Shown piece after piece: positions 1 through 9,098 of a stretch of 64,000 bases of DNA (positions are counted from its first letter, which is position 1; every line of letters starts with the position of its first letter). This DNA comes from UBA8079 sp049601915 (GTDB taxonomy: Bacteria > Pseudomonadota > Alphaproteobacteria > UBA6615). The notes beneath the pieces are model-generated. The model saw only the letters and a list, made by a program, of their open reading frames with translations. It did not search any database and was not told where the DNA came from. The position numbers and the translations under genes are program-made. Location: assembly GCA_049601915.1 (NCBI GenBank), contig JBMYRB010000002.1, forward strand, positions 248,001 through 312,000, read 5' to 3'.

Positions 1-671
1 ACAGCCTCAGCGGGGTCACCTTGCACGGACTAACAGGTGTGTTCGCCAACACCGGTTATATGGGCATTCCGCTGTTCCTGGCCGCGTTCGGGCCAGAGGG
101 GGCCCTGCCGGCCGTGATCGCGACGGCGGTCAACAACGCGGTGTTGCTCGGGTTAACGATACTGCTGATCGAGATGGACGGCGGAAGCGGGCCCTCGCCA
201 TTGCGCGTGTTCGCGAACGCCGTTGGCGCGGTGGTGCGCGGGCCGCTGTTCGTGGCGCCCCTGGCCGGCATCCTGTGGTCCTGGTCGGGCCTCGGCCTGC
301 CGGAGCCGGCGGCCAACTTCTTTGCGCTGATGGGGGCTGCGGCCGCACCCTGTGCCCTATTCGCGATAGGCCTGTTCATGGTTAGCAAGCGGATCACGAG
401 CGGCGCACCGGAAGTCGGCTGGATGGTGTTCGTGAAGCTGATCGCCCAGCCGCTGGTCACATGGTGGCTGGCCGTGGAGGTCTTCGCGCTTGATTTCGAA
501 ACGACCCGCGGGGTTGTGCTGATCGCAGCCCTGCCCACCGGGGCGCTCGCCTTTGTGGTGGCCCAGAAGTACGGGGTCTTCGTGCAACGCTGCTCGGCTG
601 CGATTCTCGTCTCGACGATTGTGTCCGTGGTGACTGTCAGCGCGTTGCTCGCCTGGTTCGGGAGCGGCTAG
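1..671 (+). CDS. AEC-family (auxin efflux carrier-like) permease, 5' truncated by window
   Basis: The reading frame is open from base 3 and ends with TAG at 669-671, so only the last ~223 residues of a protein that is usually about 310 aa are present. The visible part contains several hydrophobic segments and the family-typical stretch FANTGYMGIPL near its left end, followed by the repeated five-helix half that ends this family. AEC proteins are secondary transporters in the cytoplasmic membrane, often next to malonate or other carboxylate metabolism, but the substrate cannot be read from this fragment. The stop overlaps the end of the convergent helicase gene by four bases. The family call is good; the substrate is unknown. 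Confidence 0.85.
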   Translation, partial: SLSGVTLHGLTGVFANTGYMGIPLFLAAFGPEGALPAVIATAVNNAVLLGLTILLIEMDGGSGPSPLRVFANAVGAVVRGPLFVAPLAGILWSWSGLGLPEPAANFFALMGAAAAPCALFAIGLFMVSKRITSGAPEVGWMVFVKLIAQPLVTWWLAVEVFALDFETTRGVVLIAALPTGALAFVVAQKYGVFVQRCSAAILVSTIVSVVTVSALLAWFGSG

Positions 672-3451
672 CGGGACAGAAAATCCTCCGTTGCTTCGAT
701 GGCGTCGACCAGTCCGACCCGCTCGGGCACCACGCCGTCGGGAAACGCACCGAACAGGCGTGTGGGTGTTGCGGCGTCGAGGATCGTAAACACACCCTTG
801 TCACCCTTGCGCCGGATGAGCCTGCCATAGGCCTGCGACAGGCGTAGCCGTGCGATGAGGTCGTCATGGTCCCGGCCGCCGAACGCCTCGCGTCGTGCGC
901 GATGCAGGATCGTCGGGCGCGGCCACGGAATGCGGTCGAAGGCGAGCATGCGCAGCGAACGGCCCGGCACGTCGACGCCGTCCCGCACGGCGTCGGTGCC
1001 CAGCAGGCAGGCGTCGGTCTCGGCGCGGAAAATATCGATCAGGGTGGCCACGTTCAGGGAATCCACATGCTGGGCGTAGAGCGGCAGTCCGGCGGTGTAG
1101 AGCGCGTCGGCGATGCGTGTATGGACTTGGCGCAAGCGCGCGATCGACGTGAACAGGCCGAGCCCGCCGCCGCCGGAAGCAATGAACAACTCGCGCATGG
1201 CAGCTGCCATCTGGTCCGCATCGTTTCGGCGCACATCGGTGACCACGAACACGCGGGTTTGTTCGGCATAGTCGAAGGGGGAGGCGACGCGGGTGTGAAG
1301 CGCGGGTAACAGAAAATGCACGGCACCCGTGCGTGCATCCGCGCTTGCCCAGTCGGTGGTCGCCTCATCAGGTGTGTCCGGGTCTGTGTCGCGAGTCCGG
1401 TCGGTCAGCGTGGCCGATGTGATGACCATGCCATGGGCGATGGGTGCCATCGCTTGCGCAAAGGGTTCGGTGGGGTCGACCCAATGCCGGTACAGGCCGG
1501 CGTCAAGTTCGCGGCCGTCGATCCGCTCCACCTCGATCCAGTCCACGAAGGCGCTCGATACCGGTTCGTTGATCGCATCCAGCATGTCGATCCAGGCACC
1601 GATCAGCATTTCCGCACGCCGCTGCAAGGCACGCGCAACCGCCTCGATCCGCACGCGCGTGGCGCTGTCGAGTTCATCGGCATCGGCGTCCAGCCGTTGG
1701 ATCAGCTGGGCGCAGAGCTTGCGCAGCGGCGTGGCCAGGGCGACGAGATGCTCGCGCAGGGCCGCGGCGGCGTCGGGCATGCCGTCCGAAGGGGGACGGA
1801 CCTCGGTTTCGAGAGAGTAAGGACCATCGCCGGACTTGGCGCGGGCGAAGACCTGTTCGCGGACCTCGGCGAGGAAGGCCTCGGCTGGTCCCTCGGTCAT
1901 GGCGCCCGACAGGCGATTGAGCCAGCCGGGTGCGGGCAGGATTTGTGCTGCCTCGAGGGCCGCCGCGAGTGCGTCGGCAGCATCGGTATCGTCTGCTGCG
2001 ATCAGGTCCTCGGCGCGTTCGCGCAGGCCGCGGGCCCGCCCGCCGGGCCGCCGCCGCCCGCTGCCTTCATTGCCGAGCAACCAGCGACGCAGCTCGGCCA
2101 TCTCGCGACCGCTGAGATGGGCAGCGAAGGCCGAATCTGCGGCGTCAAAAATATGATGTCCCTCGTCGAAGACATAACGTGAGGGGACATTTGCCCCATC
2201 GCCGCCGCCGTCACCCAGTGCTGCCTGAATCATGACCAGCGCGTGGTTGGCGACGACCAGCCGTGCCTTGCGGGCCTTGCGGACCGAGTGTTCGACGAAG
2301 CAGCGGTTGTAGTGGCTGCAGGCGGAATAGATGCACTCGCCGCGCCGGTCGGACAGGCCCAAGGTCGGCGGCACCCCAACTAGATCGACCAGCCATGCCG
2401 GGAAATCTCCGCCCAGGTCGCCGTCGCGGGTGGCCTGCACCCAGCGCGCGGTCAGGGCGATGCCCAGCGCGTTGCGGCGCTGCAATGTTGTGAAGCGCCC
2501 GGCGGCATCCTCGAGATTCAACAGGCAGAGGTAATTCTCGCGACCCTTGCGGATCACCACCTGCCGCGCCTTTTCGTCCGGGTTCGGGTAGAGGCGGCCT
2601 AACTCCTGGTCAATCTGCTGCTGGAGGTTGCGGGTGTAGGTGCTGATCCAGACAGGCCCGGCGTTTTTCTCGGACCAGATGCTGGCCGGCGCGATATAGC
2701 CCAACGTCTTGCCCGTGCCGGTGCCCGCCTCGGCAAGCACGATGTTGGGGCTGTCTTCGGCCGCGCGTGGTGCAAACGCTCCGGCTGTGGCGGCCGCGTA
2801 GTCGCGTTGTCCCTCGCGGCTTTCGGCATCACTGCCGATCAGGAACGCCAGCCGGTTCTGCGCTTCCTCAGCGGAGACAGGATCGTTGCCGGGTGGCGGC
2901 TCGGGGGCGGTCTCGCCCCATTCGGGCACTTCGCGCCAGACGGCCAGTGCGCCGGCGACGCGGCCATCGCTATTGTCAGGCCAGGCCGTCGTGTTCAGGG
3001 CCGCCAGGACGAGCGGCGCCCACAGCCAGCCGGCATGCTGCAGGGCCCGGGCGATGGCCGCCGCATCTTTATAGCCCTGTCGATCATCGGACAGGTCGGT
3101 CAGCAGCCGGTCGGCGATGGCGATCAGCGCGTCGGCGTCTTCGGGTTCGGATATCCCGAGTGTGCGCGCGAGCCCCCGAACAGTGGGAAGGGTGAATTCG
3201 GCCGGGCGGACGAACGCGAACAATTCGAGCACGTCGTAGCCGTCGATATGATCGGTTCCCAGGCGCCTGGCCGTGGCCGGCCCGTGACACAGCACGGGCG
3301 GTTGCGCGCGGGCCCGGCGGACGGCCTCCTCCGCGCCTAATGCGTTGCGCGCACCGTCAGGCTCGCGCCAGGTCGCGAAGCTGCGCTCGGCGACGAGCGC
3401 GGGCAGATCGATGGCGCGTACATCGTTGGAGGGAATAGGCGGCTCACTCAT
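668..3451 (-). CDS. ATP-dependent DNA helicase, DinG/XPD (Rad3) family
   Basis: This 927-residue superfamily 2 helicase has the Walker A motif AEAGTGTGKT at about residues 240-249 and a DEGH box at about 429-432. Four cysteines at about 309, 373, 378 and 384 sit where XPD and DinG bind a 4Fe-4S cluster. The C-terminal RecA-like lobe ends with the conserved QAYGRLIRRKGDKG stretch. Such enzymes unwind DNA 5'-3' and resolve R-loops, G-quadruplexes or damage intermediates. The first ~190 residues are extra; the segment around 70-100 (DVLELFAF...LPTVRGLARTLGI) resembles a degenerate DnaQ-like exonuclease fold of the kind fused to Gram-positive DinG, but no DEDD residues are evident. The ATG start at 3451 gives the full protein. 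Confidence 0.92.
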   Translation of the reverse strand: MSEPPIPSNDVRAIDLPALVAERSFATWREPDGARNALGAEEAVRRARAQPPVLCHGPATARRLGTDHIDGYDVLELFAFVRPAEFTLPTVRGLARTLGISEPEDADALIAIADRLLTDLSDDRQGYKDAAAIARALQHAGWLWAPLVLAALNTTAWPDNSDGRVAGALAVWREVPEWGETAPEPPPGNDPVSAEEAQNRLAFLIGSDAESREGQRDYAAATAGAFAPRAAEDSPNIVLAEAGTGTGKTLGYIAPASIWSEKNAGPVWISTYTRNLQQQIDQELGRLYPNPDEKARQVVIRKGRENYLCLLNLEDAAGRFTTLQRRNALGIALTARWVQATRDGDLGGDFPAWLVDLVGVPPTLGLSDRRGECIYSACSHYNRCFVEHSVRKARKARLVVANHALVMIQAALGDGGGDGANVPSRYVFDEGHHIFDAADSAFAAHLSGREMAELRRWLLGNEGSGRRRPGGRARGLRERAEDLIAADDTDAADALAAALEAAQILPAPGWLNRLSGAMTEGPAEAFLAEVREQVFARAKSGDGPYSLETEVRPPSDGMPDAAAALREHLVALATPLRKLCAQLIQRLDADADELDSATRVRIEAVARALQRRAEMLIGAWIDMLDAINEPVSSAFVDWIEVERIDGRELDAGLYRHWVDPTEPFAQAMAPIAHGMVITSATLTDRTRDTDPDTPDEATTDWASADARTGAVHFLLPALHTRVASPFDYAEQTRVFVVTDVRRNDADQMAAAMRELFIASGGGGLGLFTSIARLRQVHTRIADALYTAGLPLYAQHVDSLNVATLIDIFRAETDACLLGTDAVRDGVDVPGRSLRMLAFDRIPWPRPTILHRARREAFGGRDHDDLIARLRLSQAYGRLIRRKGDKGVFTILDAATPTRLFGAFPDGVVPERVGLVDAIEATEDFLSR

Positions 3452-3549
3452 CGGGGGACATTACCGGGGAGGCCTCGAATCCCGAAAGCGATCCCTAAAT
3501 CTTTGTGAGAATGCCGCTCGTACTTTTCATAATTCACCGACGAAGGTGC

Positions 3550-3930
3550 ATGACCCCGTTGAATAAAAGCACCACATTCATGACGCTGTTTGTGTCCCTG
3601 ACCGGGTGCGAAGCCGATTGCCCAGGATGGTGCAAGGACGGAGCATGGATGATGGATATCGGTTCCATAAGTCAGGTGTCGACGTTGGTCCCGGAGCCGG
3701 CGCGCAACCCCTCGGCTGCCCCCACGGCCGACGCGCTGGCGCCGACGGCCGATACATCGGGTGACGGTTCGGGAAATCAGGCCCCGGGCTATCCGGCCGA
3801 TCAGGTCGAATTATCTCAACAGGCATCTGACCCGCCCGCGCCGTGGGCGGACCGCACGCCGACCGAGCCGCTGGTGGATCGGTCGTTTCCCCCGTCCGAC
3901 CGTGCCCAGCGCCTCAATTTGACGCTTTGA
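3550..3930 (+). CDS. Small proline-rich hypothetical protein, possible lipoprotein
   Basis: I do not recognise this gene. From ATG 3550 it encodes about 126 residues. A lysine at position 6 is followed by a short hydrophobic run and the lipobox-like LTGC, then three more cysteines within 15 residues. The rest is low-complexity, rich in Pro, Ala, Asp and Thr, and ends with RLNLTL. An upstream ATG at 3505 would add 15 residues. It lies alone between the divergent helicase and lysS. The coding bias looks real in the C-terminal part, but the hydrophobic run is short for a signal peptide, so both the start and the lipoprotein idea are tentative. Confidence 0.45.
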   Translation: MTPLNKSTTFMTLFVSLTGCEADCPGWCKDGAWMMDIGSISQVSTLVPEPARNPSAAPTADALAPTADTSGDGSGNQAPGYPADQVELSQQASDPPAPWADRTPTEPLVDRSFPPSDRAQRLNLTL

Positions 3931-3957
3931 GGCCCGGGTGCCGTGAGGATGTGGCGG

Positions 3958-3986
3958 TTGACCTGATTCCGGCCCGCGCCTAGGTT
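3958..3986 (+). promoter_or_regulatory. Candidate sigma70-type promoter for lysS
   Basis: TTGACC at 3958-3963 and TAGGTT at 3981-3986 are separated by 17 bases. This would start a transcript about 30 bases ahead of the lysS ATG. The -35 is good and the -10 keeps the key first, second and last positions. Prediction by eye only. Confidence 0.45.
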
Positions 3987-4021
3987 CCGCCGCACGTAAC
4001 CTGGCGGAAGAAAACGGGCTT

Positions 4022-5623
4022 ATGGCAAACGATCAAGACATGCTGCTGGCGGCCAAGGCGTGGCCGTTCAAGGAAGCGCGGGCGATCCTCGATCGGCTGG
4101 GCGGTCCCGATGCTGCGCAAACCCCCGAGAAGGGGCATGTTCTGTTCGAGACGGGCTATGGCCCCTCGGGGCTCCCCCATATCGGTACCTTCGGCGAGGT
4201 CGCGCGAACCACGATGGTGCGTCACGCCTTCATACAGATGTCTGATATTCCCACCCGTCTGGTCGCTTTTTCCGACGACATGGACGGGCTGCGCAAGGTG
4301 CCGCCAAATCTGCCGGAACAGGAAACGCTCGCCGCGCATCTGGGCAAGCCGCTAACGGCGGTGCCCGACCCGTTCGGCACCCATGACAGCTTCGCTGCAC
4401 ACAACAATGCGCGCCTGCAGGCCTTCCTCGATACCTTCGGGTTCGACTATGAGTTCTACAGCTCCACAGAATGTTACAAGGCCGGCCTGTTCGACGTCAC
4501 GCTGCGCGCGATGCTGTCTCACTATGACGCGATCATGGGCGTCATTCTGCCGACCCTGGGCGCCGAACGGCAGGCGACCTACAGCCCCTTCCTGCCGGTC
4601 TGTCCGCGCACCGGCGTGGTGTTGCAGGTGCCGATGGAAGCCACGGACCCCGATGCGGGGACGGTCACCTACAAGGACCCCGAAACGGGAGAGTCGGTCG
4701 AGACACCGGTGACCGGCGGACACTGCAAGCTGCAGTGGAAGGCAGACTGGGCGATGCGCTGGGTGGCGTTGTCAGTCGATTACGAGATGTCGGGCAAGGA
4801 TTTGATCGATTCCGTGAGCTTGTCGGGAAAGATCTGCCGGATTTTGGGCGCGCGGCCGCCCGAGGGGCTGACCTACGAGTTGTTCCTCGATGACAATGGC
4901 GAGAAGATATCGAAGACCCGCGGCAACGGGCTGACGATCGAGGAGTGGCTCACCTATGGGCCGCCGGAGAGCCTGTCTCACTATATGTTTGGCAAGCCGA
5001 AGTCGGCCAAGCGGCTGCATTTCGATGTGATTCCGAAATCGGTCGATGAGTATCTGTCCCATGTTGCGAAATATCCGGAACAGGCGGCAGACAAGCAGCT
5101 GGAGAGCCCGGCGTGGCATATCCATGGCGGTGACGTGCCGCCCGCGGGAGCCGATCTTTCCTTCGGGCTTCTGCTCAACCTGGCCGCCGTGTGTAATTCG
5201 GAAGACCCGGCGGTGCTCTGGGGCTTCATCGAGCGATATGCCGAGGGTGCGACGCCGGAGAACAGCCCGTTCCTCGACCGGCTCGTCGGTCACGCGATTG
5301 CCTATTACCGGGACCTCGTCAAACCCGCGAAACAGTATCGCGCGCCTGACGACAAGGAACGCGCAGCACTGGCCGACCTGGCGGACAGGTTTGCCGCGAT
5401 GCCGGAGGATGCCGACGGCGAGGCGCTGCAGAACGAGGTCTATGCCGTGGGCAAGGAGCACGAGTTCGAGCCCCTGCGCGACTGGTTCCGCGCACTCTAC
5501 GAGGTGTTGTTCGGACAGAGCCAAGGGCCGCGCTTCGGTTCCTTTGCAGCACTCTACGGCCACGACGCCACGGTCGATCTGCTGCGCCGCGCGCTCGCCG
5601 GCGAGGATCTCAGCGCCGCCTAG
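4022..5623 (+). CDS. lysS: Lysine--tRNA ligase, class I
   Basis: Charges tRNA-Lys with lysine. At 533 aa it is a class I enzyme, the form used by archaea, spirochaetes and most alphaproteobacteria rather than the class II LysS of E. coli. The HIGH-type motif is PSGLPHIGTFGE (about residues 46-57) and the KMSKS-type loop is KISKT at 295-299. The start ATG 4022 is preceded by GGAAGAAAA. A plausible promoter lies at 3958-3986. The stop overlaps the convergent aminotransferase gene by four bases. Some genomes label this gene lysK. Confidence 0.95.
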   Translation: MANDQDMLLAAKAWPFKEARAILDRLGGPDAAQTPEKGHVLFETGYGPSGLPHIGTFGEVARTTMVRHAFIQMSDIPTRLVAFSDDMDGLRKVPPNLPEQETLAAHLGKPLTAVPDPFGTHDSFAAHNNARLQAFLDTFGFDYEFYSSTECYKAGLFDVTLRAMLSHYDAIMGVILPTLGAERQATYSPFLPVCPRTGVVLQVPMEATDPDAGTVTYKDPETGESVETPVTGGHCKLQWKADWAMRWVALSVDYEMSGKDLIDSVSLSGKICRILGARPPEGLTYELFLDDNGEKISKTRGNGLTIEEWLTYGPPESLSHYMFGKPKSAKRLHFDVIPKSVDEYLSHVAKYPEQAADKQLESPAWHIHGGDVPPAGADLSFGLLLNLAAVCNSEDPAVLWGFIERYAEGATPENSPFLDRLVGHAIAYYRDLVKPAKQYRAPDDKERAALADLADRFAAMPEDADGEALQNEVYAVGKEHEFEPLRDWFRALYEVLFGQSQGPRFGSFAALYGHDATVDLLRRALAGEDLSAA

Positions 5624-6465
5624 TCCCTCGAATGGGCAAAGTCCCAGTAGAGTTCACGGGCCCGACGGTAGATCGGGCCGGGCTGAAGCGGCCTGTCTTC
5701 ATACCGGATCACCGGCTGCACCTTGCCGTAATTGCCCGAGTTGAAAATCTCGTCTGCTTCCAGCAATTCGCCCGGTTCGACGGTGCGTTCCTGCACCTCG
5801 ATCCCGTCCTCGCGCATCAATTGAATGAGCCGCTGTCGGGTGATCCCGTTGAGGAAGGAACCGTTGGGGACCGGCGTGATCGCCTCGCCGTCGCGCACGA
5901 TCCAGATGTTTGACGTGGCGAACTCCGCGATGTGGCCCAACGCATCGCACATGACCGGATTGTCGAAGCCCCGGTCGCGGGCATCGATGATGGCGCGCGA
6001 GGAATTGGGGTAGTGGCACGACGCCTTGGCGTCGGTCGGCGCGACCTCGGGGCCGGGGCGGCGGAACGGGCTGAGGCAGCAGGAGAAGCCGTCACCGGCG
6101 GGCATCGGCGCCTCGAAGACGGTCAGCACGAAGCGCGTACTGTCGGGATCGGGTGCGAGCAGCCCCATTCCGGCATCGGCATAGAGCATCGGTCGGATAT
6201 AGAGCTCCGCGTTCTCACCGAAGCGCGACACGCTGTCGAGGGCAACCTGCTGGATGTCGGCGGCCGACAGTGGCGAGCGCAGATGCATCGCGGTGGCAGA
6301 ATTCACGACCCGCTGACAATGCCGGTCGAGATCAGGGGTCACCCCTTCAAAGGCTCGCGCGCCGTCGAAGGCGATTGAACCCAGCCAGATCGCGTGCGAA
6401 GTGGCGCCGATCACGGGCACGTTGCCATCATGCCAGTCGCCGTCAATATAGGTGATTGCGTTCAA
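5620..6465 (-). CDS. Class IV aminotransferase, branched-chain amino acid aminotransferase-like
   Basis: A 281-residue fold-type IV PLP enzyme. The Schiff-base lysine is K147 in TDAKASCHY, matching the AK..G.Y motif of IlvE-type enzymes, and the family glutamate/asparagine stretch SNIWIVRDG follows about 40 residues later. The likely reaction is transfer of an amino group between 2-oxoglutarate and branched-chain keto acids. It is shorter than E. coli IlvE (about 309 aa), and alphaproteobacteria carry several paralogues, so a D-amino acid or 4-amino-4-deoxychorismate lyase activity cannot be excluded. It is divergent from def and ends inside the last codons of lysS. Confidence 0.85.
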   Translation of the reverse strand: MNAITYIDGDWHDGNVPVIGATSHAIWLGSIAFDGARAFEGVTPDLDRHCQRVVNSATAMHLRSPLSAADIQQVALDSVSRFGENAELYIRPMLYADAGMGLLAPDPDSTRFVLTVFEAPMPAGDGFSCCLSPFRRPGPEVAPTDAKASCHYPNSSRAIIDARDRGFDNPVMCDALGHIAEFATSNIWIVRDGEAITPVPNGSFLNGITRQRLIQLMREDGIEVQERTVEPGELLEADEIFNSGNYGKVQPVIRYEDRPLQPGPIYRRARELYWDFAHSRD

Positions 6466-6593
6466 GGGCCCGCTCCTGGTCGGGGTATGGGAAGCACGAG
6501 GATAGCGCTATCTTCGCGACAGGCGCGAGCCTTGTGTTGTTGCGTGCTGACCGGGGCCTTTACGCGGACGGGCCGCGAACGCATATTCAGCCC

Positions 6594-7157
6594 ATGGCCA
6601 TACTCAAGATAGCCCGAATGGGGCACCCGATCCTGCGCACCCGCGCGAGCGACGTTACCGACCCGACGGCGCCAGAGGTCGCGCGCCTGGTCGATGCGAT
6701 GATCGAAACGATGGACGATTCGGACGGGACCGGCTTGGCCGCGCCCCAGGTGCATATGCCCTGGCGGATCGTGGTCTACAAGGTCGAGGCCGAGCGGGCG
6801 GCTGATGAGGACGATGAGGCAGATGGCGGCGTGCCGCTGACGGTTCTGGTCAACCCGGTCGTGACGCCGGTGGGCGAAGAGACCAACATCGGCTTCGAGG
6901 CCTGCCTGTCGGTCCCCGGCATGGCCGGCGCCGTGCGGCGATATGACAAGGTGCATGTCATCTATCAGACGCTCGCCGGCGAAGAAATTTCCCTTGATGC
7001 AGAAGGCTTCCACGCCCGCGTGATTCAGCACGAATGCGATCATCTCGACGGTATTCTCTATCCCAGCCGGATCGAGGACATGTCCCAGTTCGGCTTCGTC
7101 GAGGAGTTGGGCAAGGGGCAGGCGGACGAGGCGGCAGGCGTGGCAGATGACGACTGA
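6594..7157 (+). CDS. def: Peptide deformylase
   Basis: Removes the N-formyl group from nascent proteins. From ATG 6594 it is 187 aa. The three family motifs are present: GTGLAAPQ (45-52), EACLS with metal-ligand Cys104 (102-106), and HECDH (146-150) with the remaining metal ligands and catalytic Glu. The second motif has Ala in place of the usual Gly (EGCLS), a variant seen in some alphaproteobacterial deformylases. The reading frame extends upstream to 6456, but conservation begins at MAILKI, so the later start is preferred. It overlaps the COQ9 gene by 11 bases, so the two are probably co-translated. Confidence 0.93.
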   Translation: MAILKIARMGHPILRTRASDVTDPTAPEVARLVDAMIETMDDSDGTGLAAPQVHMPWRIVVYKVEAERAADEDDEADGGVPLTVLVNPVVTPVGEETNIGFEACLSVPGMAGAVRRYDKVHVIYQTLAGEEISLDAEGFHARVIQHECDHLDGILYPSRIEDMSQFGFVEELGKGQADEAAGVADDD

Positions 7158-7818
7158 CGCCGCCCATATGCTGAATGAGAAGCGTACGATCCTCGCCGCG
7201 ATCCTGCCCCATGTGCCCTTCGACGGCTGGTCGGCGAAGTCCCTGCGCGCCGCCATGGCGGACTCGGATCTCGACCCGGCCTTGGCGAAGCTTGCCTTTC
7301 CCGGCGGCCTCGCCGAGTTGATCTCCTTCTGGAGCGCTGAGGCCGATGCGGCGATGGCCGAGGCCTATGCCGACGAAGATGGTGAGGAGATGCGCTTCCG
7401 CGACCGCATCACATTCCTGGTACGGGCCCGTATCGGGGCCGTCGCCGACCATCGCGAGGCGGTGCGCCGGGCGCTCACCTATCTGGCGCAGCCCCAGCAA
7501 AGCGGGCGCGGCCTCAAGTGCCTGTACCGGACCGTCGACGAGATGTGGTACACGGCCGGCGACCGGGCAACGGACTTCAATTTCTACACCAAGCGCCTGA
7601 CCCTGGCCGGGGTCTATTCCTCGGCCTTGCTCTACTGGCTCGACGACGCGTCCGACGACAGCCAGGAGACCTGGGCGTTCCTCGACCGTCGCATCGCCGG
7701 GGTGATGCGCATCCCGAAGCGTCGCGAAAATTTCCGCCGCGCGACCGGATACCTGCCGAACCCGAAGCGGTTTGCGCGGCTGGTGTCTGAACGCCTGCGC
7801 GAGCGCGGGTTGGAATAG
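7147..7818 (+). CDS. COQ9-family ubiquinone biosynthesis protein
   Basis: A 223-residue COQ9/RpsU-divergent-type protein with a TetR-like helical fold. The diagnostic stretch is the region around residues 125-160, including MWYTAGD, DFNFYTKR and the hydrophobic lid helix LTLAGVYSSALLYWL, followed by FLDRRI. In mitochondria and alphaproteobacteria COQ9 is a lipid-binding partner of the COQ7 hydroxylase in ubiquinone synthesis. Translation starts inside the end of def (11-base overlap), so it is expressed from the same transcript. The family is clear; bacterial function is inferred from the eukaryotic protein. Confidence 0.9.
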   Translation: MTTDAAHMLNEKRTILAAILPHVPFDGWSAKSLRAAMADSDLDPALAKLAFPGGLAELISFWSAEADAAMAEAYADEDGEEMRFRDRITFLVRARIGAVADHREAVRRALTYLAQPQQSGRGLKCLYRTVDEMWYTAGDRATDFNFYTKRLTLAGVYSSALLYWLDDASDDSQETWAFLDRRIAGVMRIPKRRENFRRATGYLPNPKRFARLVSERLRERGLE

Positions 7819-7862
7819 TCGAGACCACCTGCAAACGCCTTCCGTATGCGAGCGCGTTCGGG

Positions 7863-9098
7863 TTACCGGGCCGCCTGCAGGCGCATCACCGGCCGGTCAT
7901 CGATCGCCATGTGGACCGCGGCCGTCACGAACCCCAGAGCGATCGCGATCCACCAGACGGTCTCGTAGGAGCCGGTCGTATCGAACACGCGCCCGCCGAG
8001 CCAGACGCCCAGGAAGGCGCCGATCTGGTGGCTGAGGAAGACGATGCCGAACAGGGTCGCCATGTAACGGGTGCCGAAGATCTGCGCAACGATGCCGCTC
8101 GTGAGCGGCACGGTTCCGAGCCAGAGAAAGCCGATGGCCGCAGCGAAGATCATGATGCTGGCCGTGCTCGGGGGCGTGGTGATGAATGCGAAGATCACCA
8201 GGGAGCGCAACGTGTAGAGGACGGAAAGCAGGTGCTTCTTGCGGTAGCGCCCGCCGAGCCAGCCGAACCCCCATGAGCCGACGCCGTTGCACACGGCGAT
8301 GACGACCAGCGCGGTCGCCGCCAGCTTCGGTGTGAAGGCCAGATCGCCGAGATAGGCCGGCAGGTGGACGGCGATGAAACGGACGTGGAAACCGCAGACG
8401 AAGAATCCGACAACCAGCAATATGTAACCGGAGTTGCTGAGCGCTTCGATCAGCGCTTCGCCGAGCTTCTGCGTCGATGGTGGTTCCGCGACAGCACTGG
8501 TCATCCGCCGGATGACCAGCGCCAGCGGTACGATGATTCCGACGATGCACGCGACCGCGGTGAGCGCAATGGGCCACCCGTAGGCGGAGATCATCTGCTG
8601 GCTGAAGGGCACGATGAGAAACTGGCCGAGCGTGCCGCAGGCCGTCACGGTGCCGAGCCAGACGCTGCGCCTTTCGGGGCTGACATTGCGGCTGACGATC
8701 GACAGGACCAGCGGCATGCCGGTTGCGGCGGCGGCGATGCCGATCAGGAATCCGGCGTTCAGGAACATCGCCACCGGCGTGACCGATTGCGACATCAGCA
8801 CCAGGCCGACGACGTAGAGCAGGCCACCTGTCGCCAGCACGCGGGGTGCGCCCCATTTATCCGCGACGGCTGCAACGAAGGGTGTCGCCAGGCCGATGAT
8901 CAGCGCCTGGCCGGCGAGGGCCAGCGACAGAATCTCGCGCCCCCACCCCTGTTCCGCACTAATCGGCAACATGTACAGGCCGAAGGTTTGCTGGATGCCG
9001 GCGGAAATGACGATAACGGCCAGCGCACTGACGAGAACGATCCAGGTCTGGCGACCCCGCGCGGACCCGTCAGCGCCGGGAGAGCTTTTTGCGTTCAT
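7863..9098 (-). CDS. Major facilitator superfamily transporter
   Basis: A 411-residue carrier with about 12 hydrophobic segments split by a basic central loop. It belongs to the monocarboxylate/oxalate-formate-like branch by general appearance (N-terminal QQTFGLYMLPIS). The substrate is not recognisable. The start ATG at 9098 overlaps the purK stop as ATGA, which argues for this start over the longer frame to 9257 and for co-transcription with purE-purK. A link to purine metabolism is not implied by the sequence. Confidence 0.88.
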   Translation of the reverse strand: MNAKSSPGADGSARGRQTWIVLVSALAVIVISAGIQQTFGLYMLPISAEQGWGREILSLALAGQALIIGLATPFVAAVADKWGAPRVLATGGLLYVVGLVLMSQSVTPVAMFLNAGFLIGIAAAATGMPLVLSIVSRNVSPERRSVWLGTVTACGTLGQFLIVPFSQQMISAYGWPIALTAVACIVGIIVPLALVIRRMTSAVAEPPSTQKLGEALIEALSNSGYILLVVGFFVCGFHVRFIAVHLPAYLGDLAFTPKLAATALVVIAVCNGVGSWGFGWLGGRYRKKHLLSVLYTLRSLVIFAFITTPPSTASIMIFAAAIGFLWLGTVPLTSGIVAQIFGTRYMATLFGIVFLSHQIGAFLGVWLGGRVFDTTGSYETVWWIAIALGFVTAAVHMAIDDRPVMRLQAAR

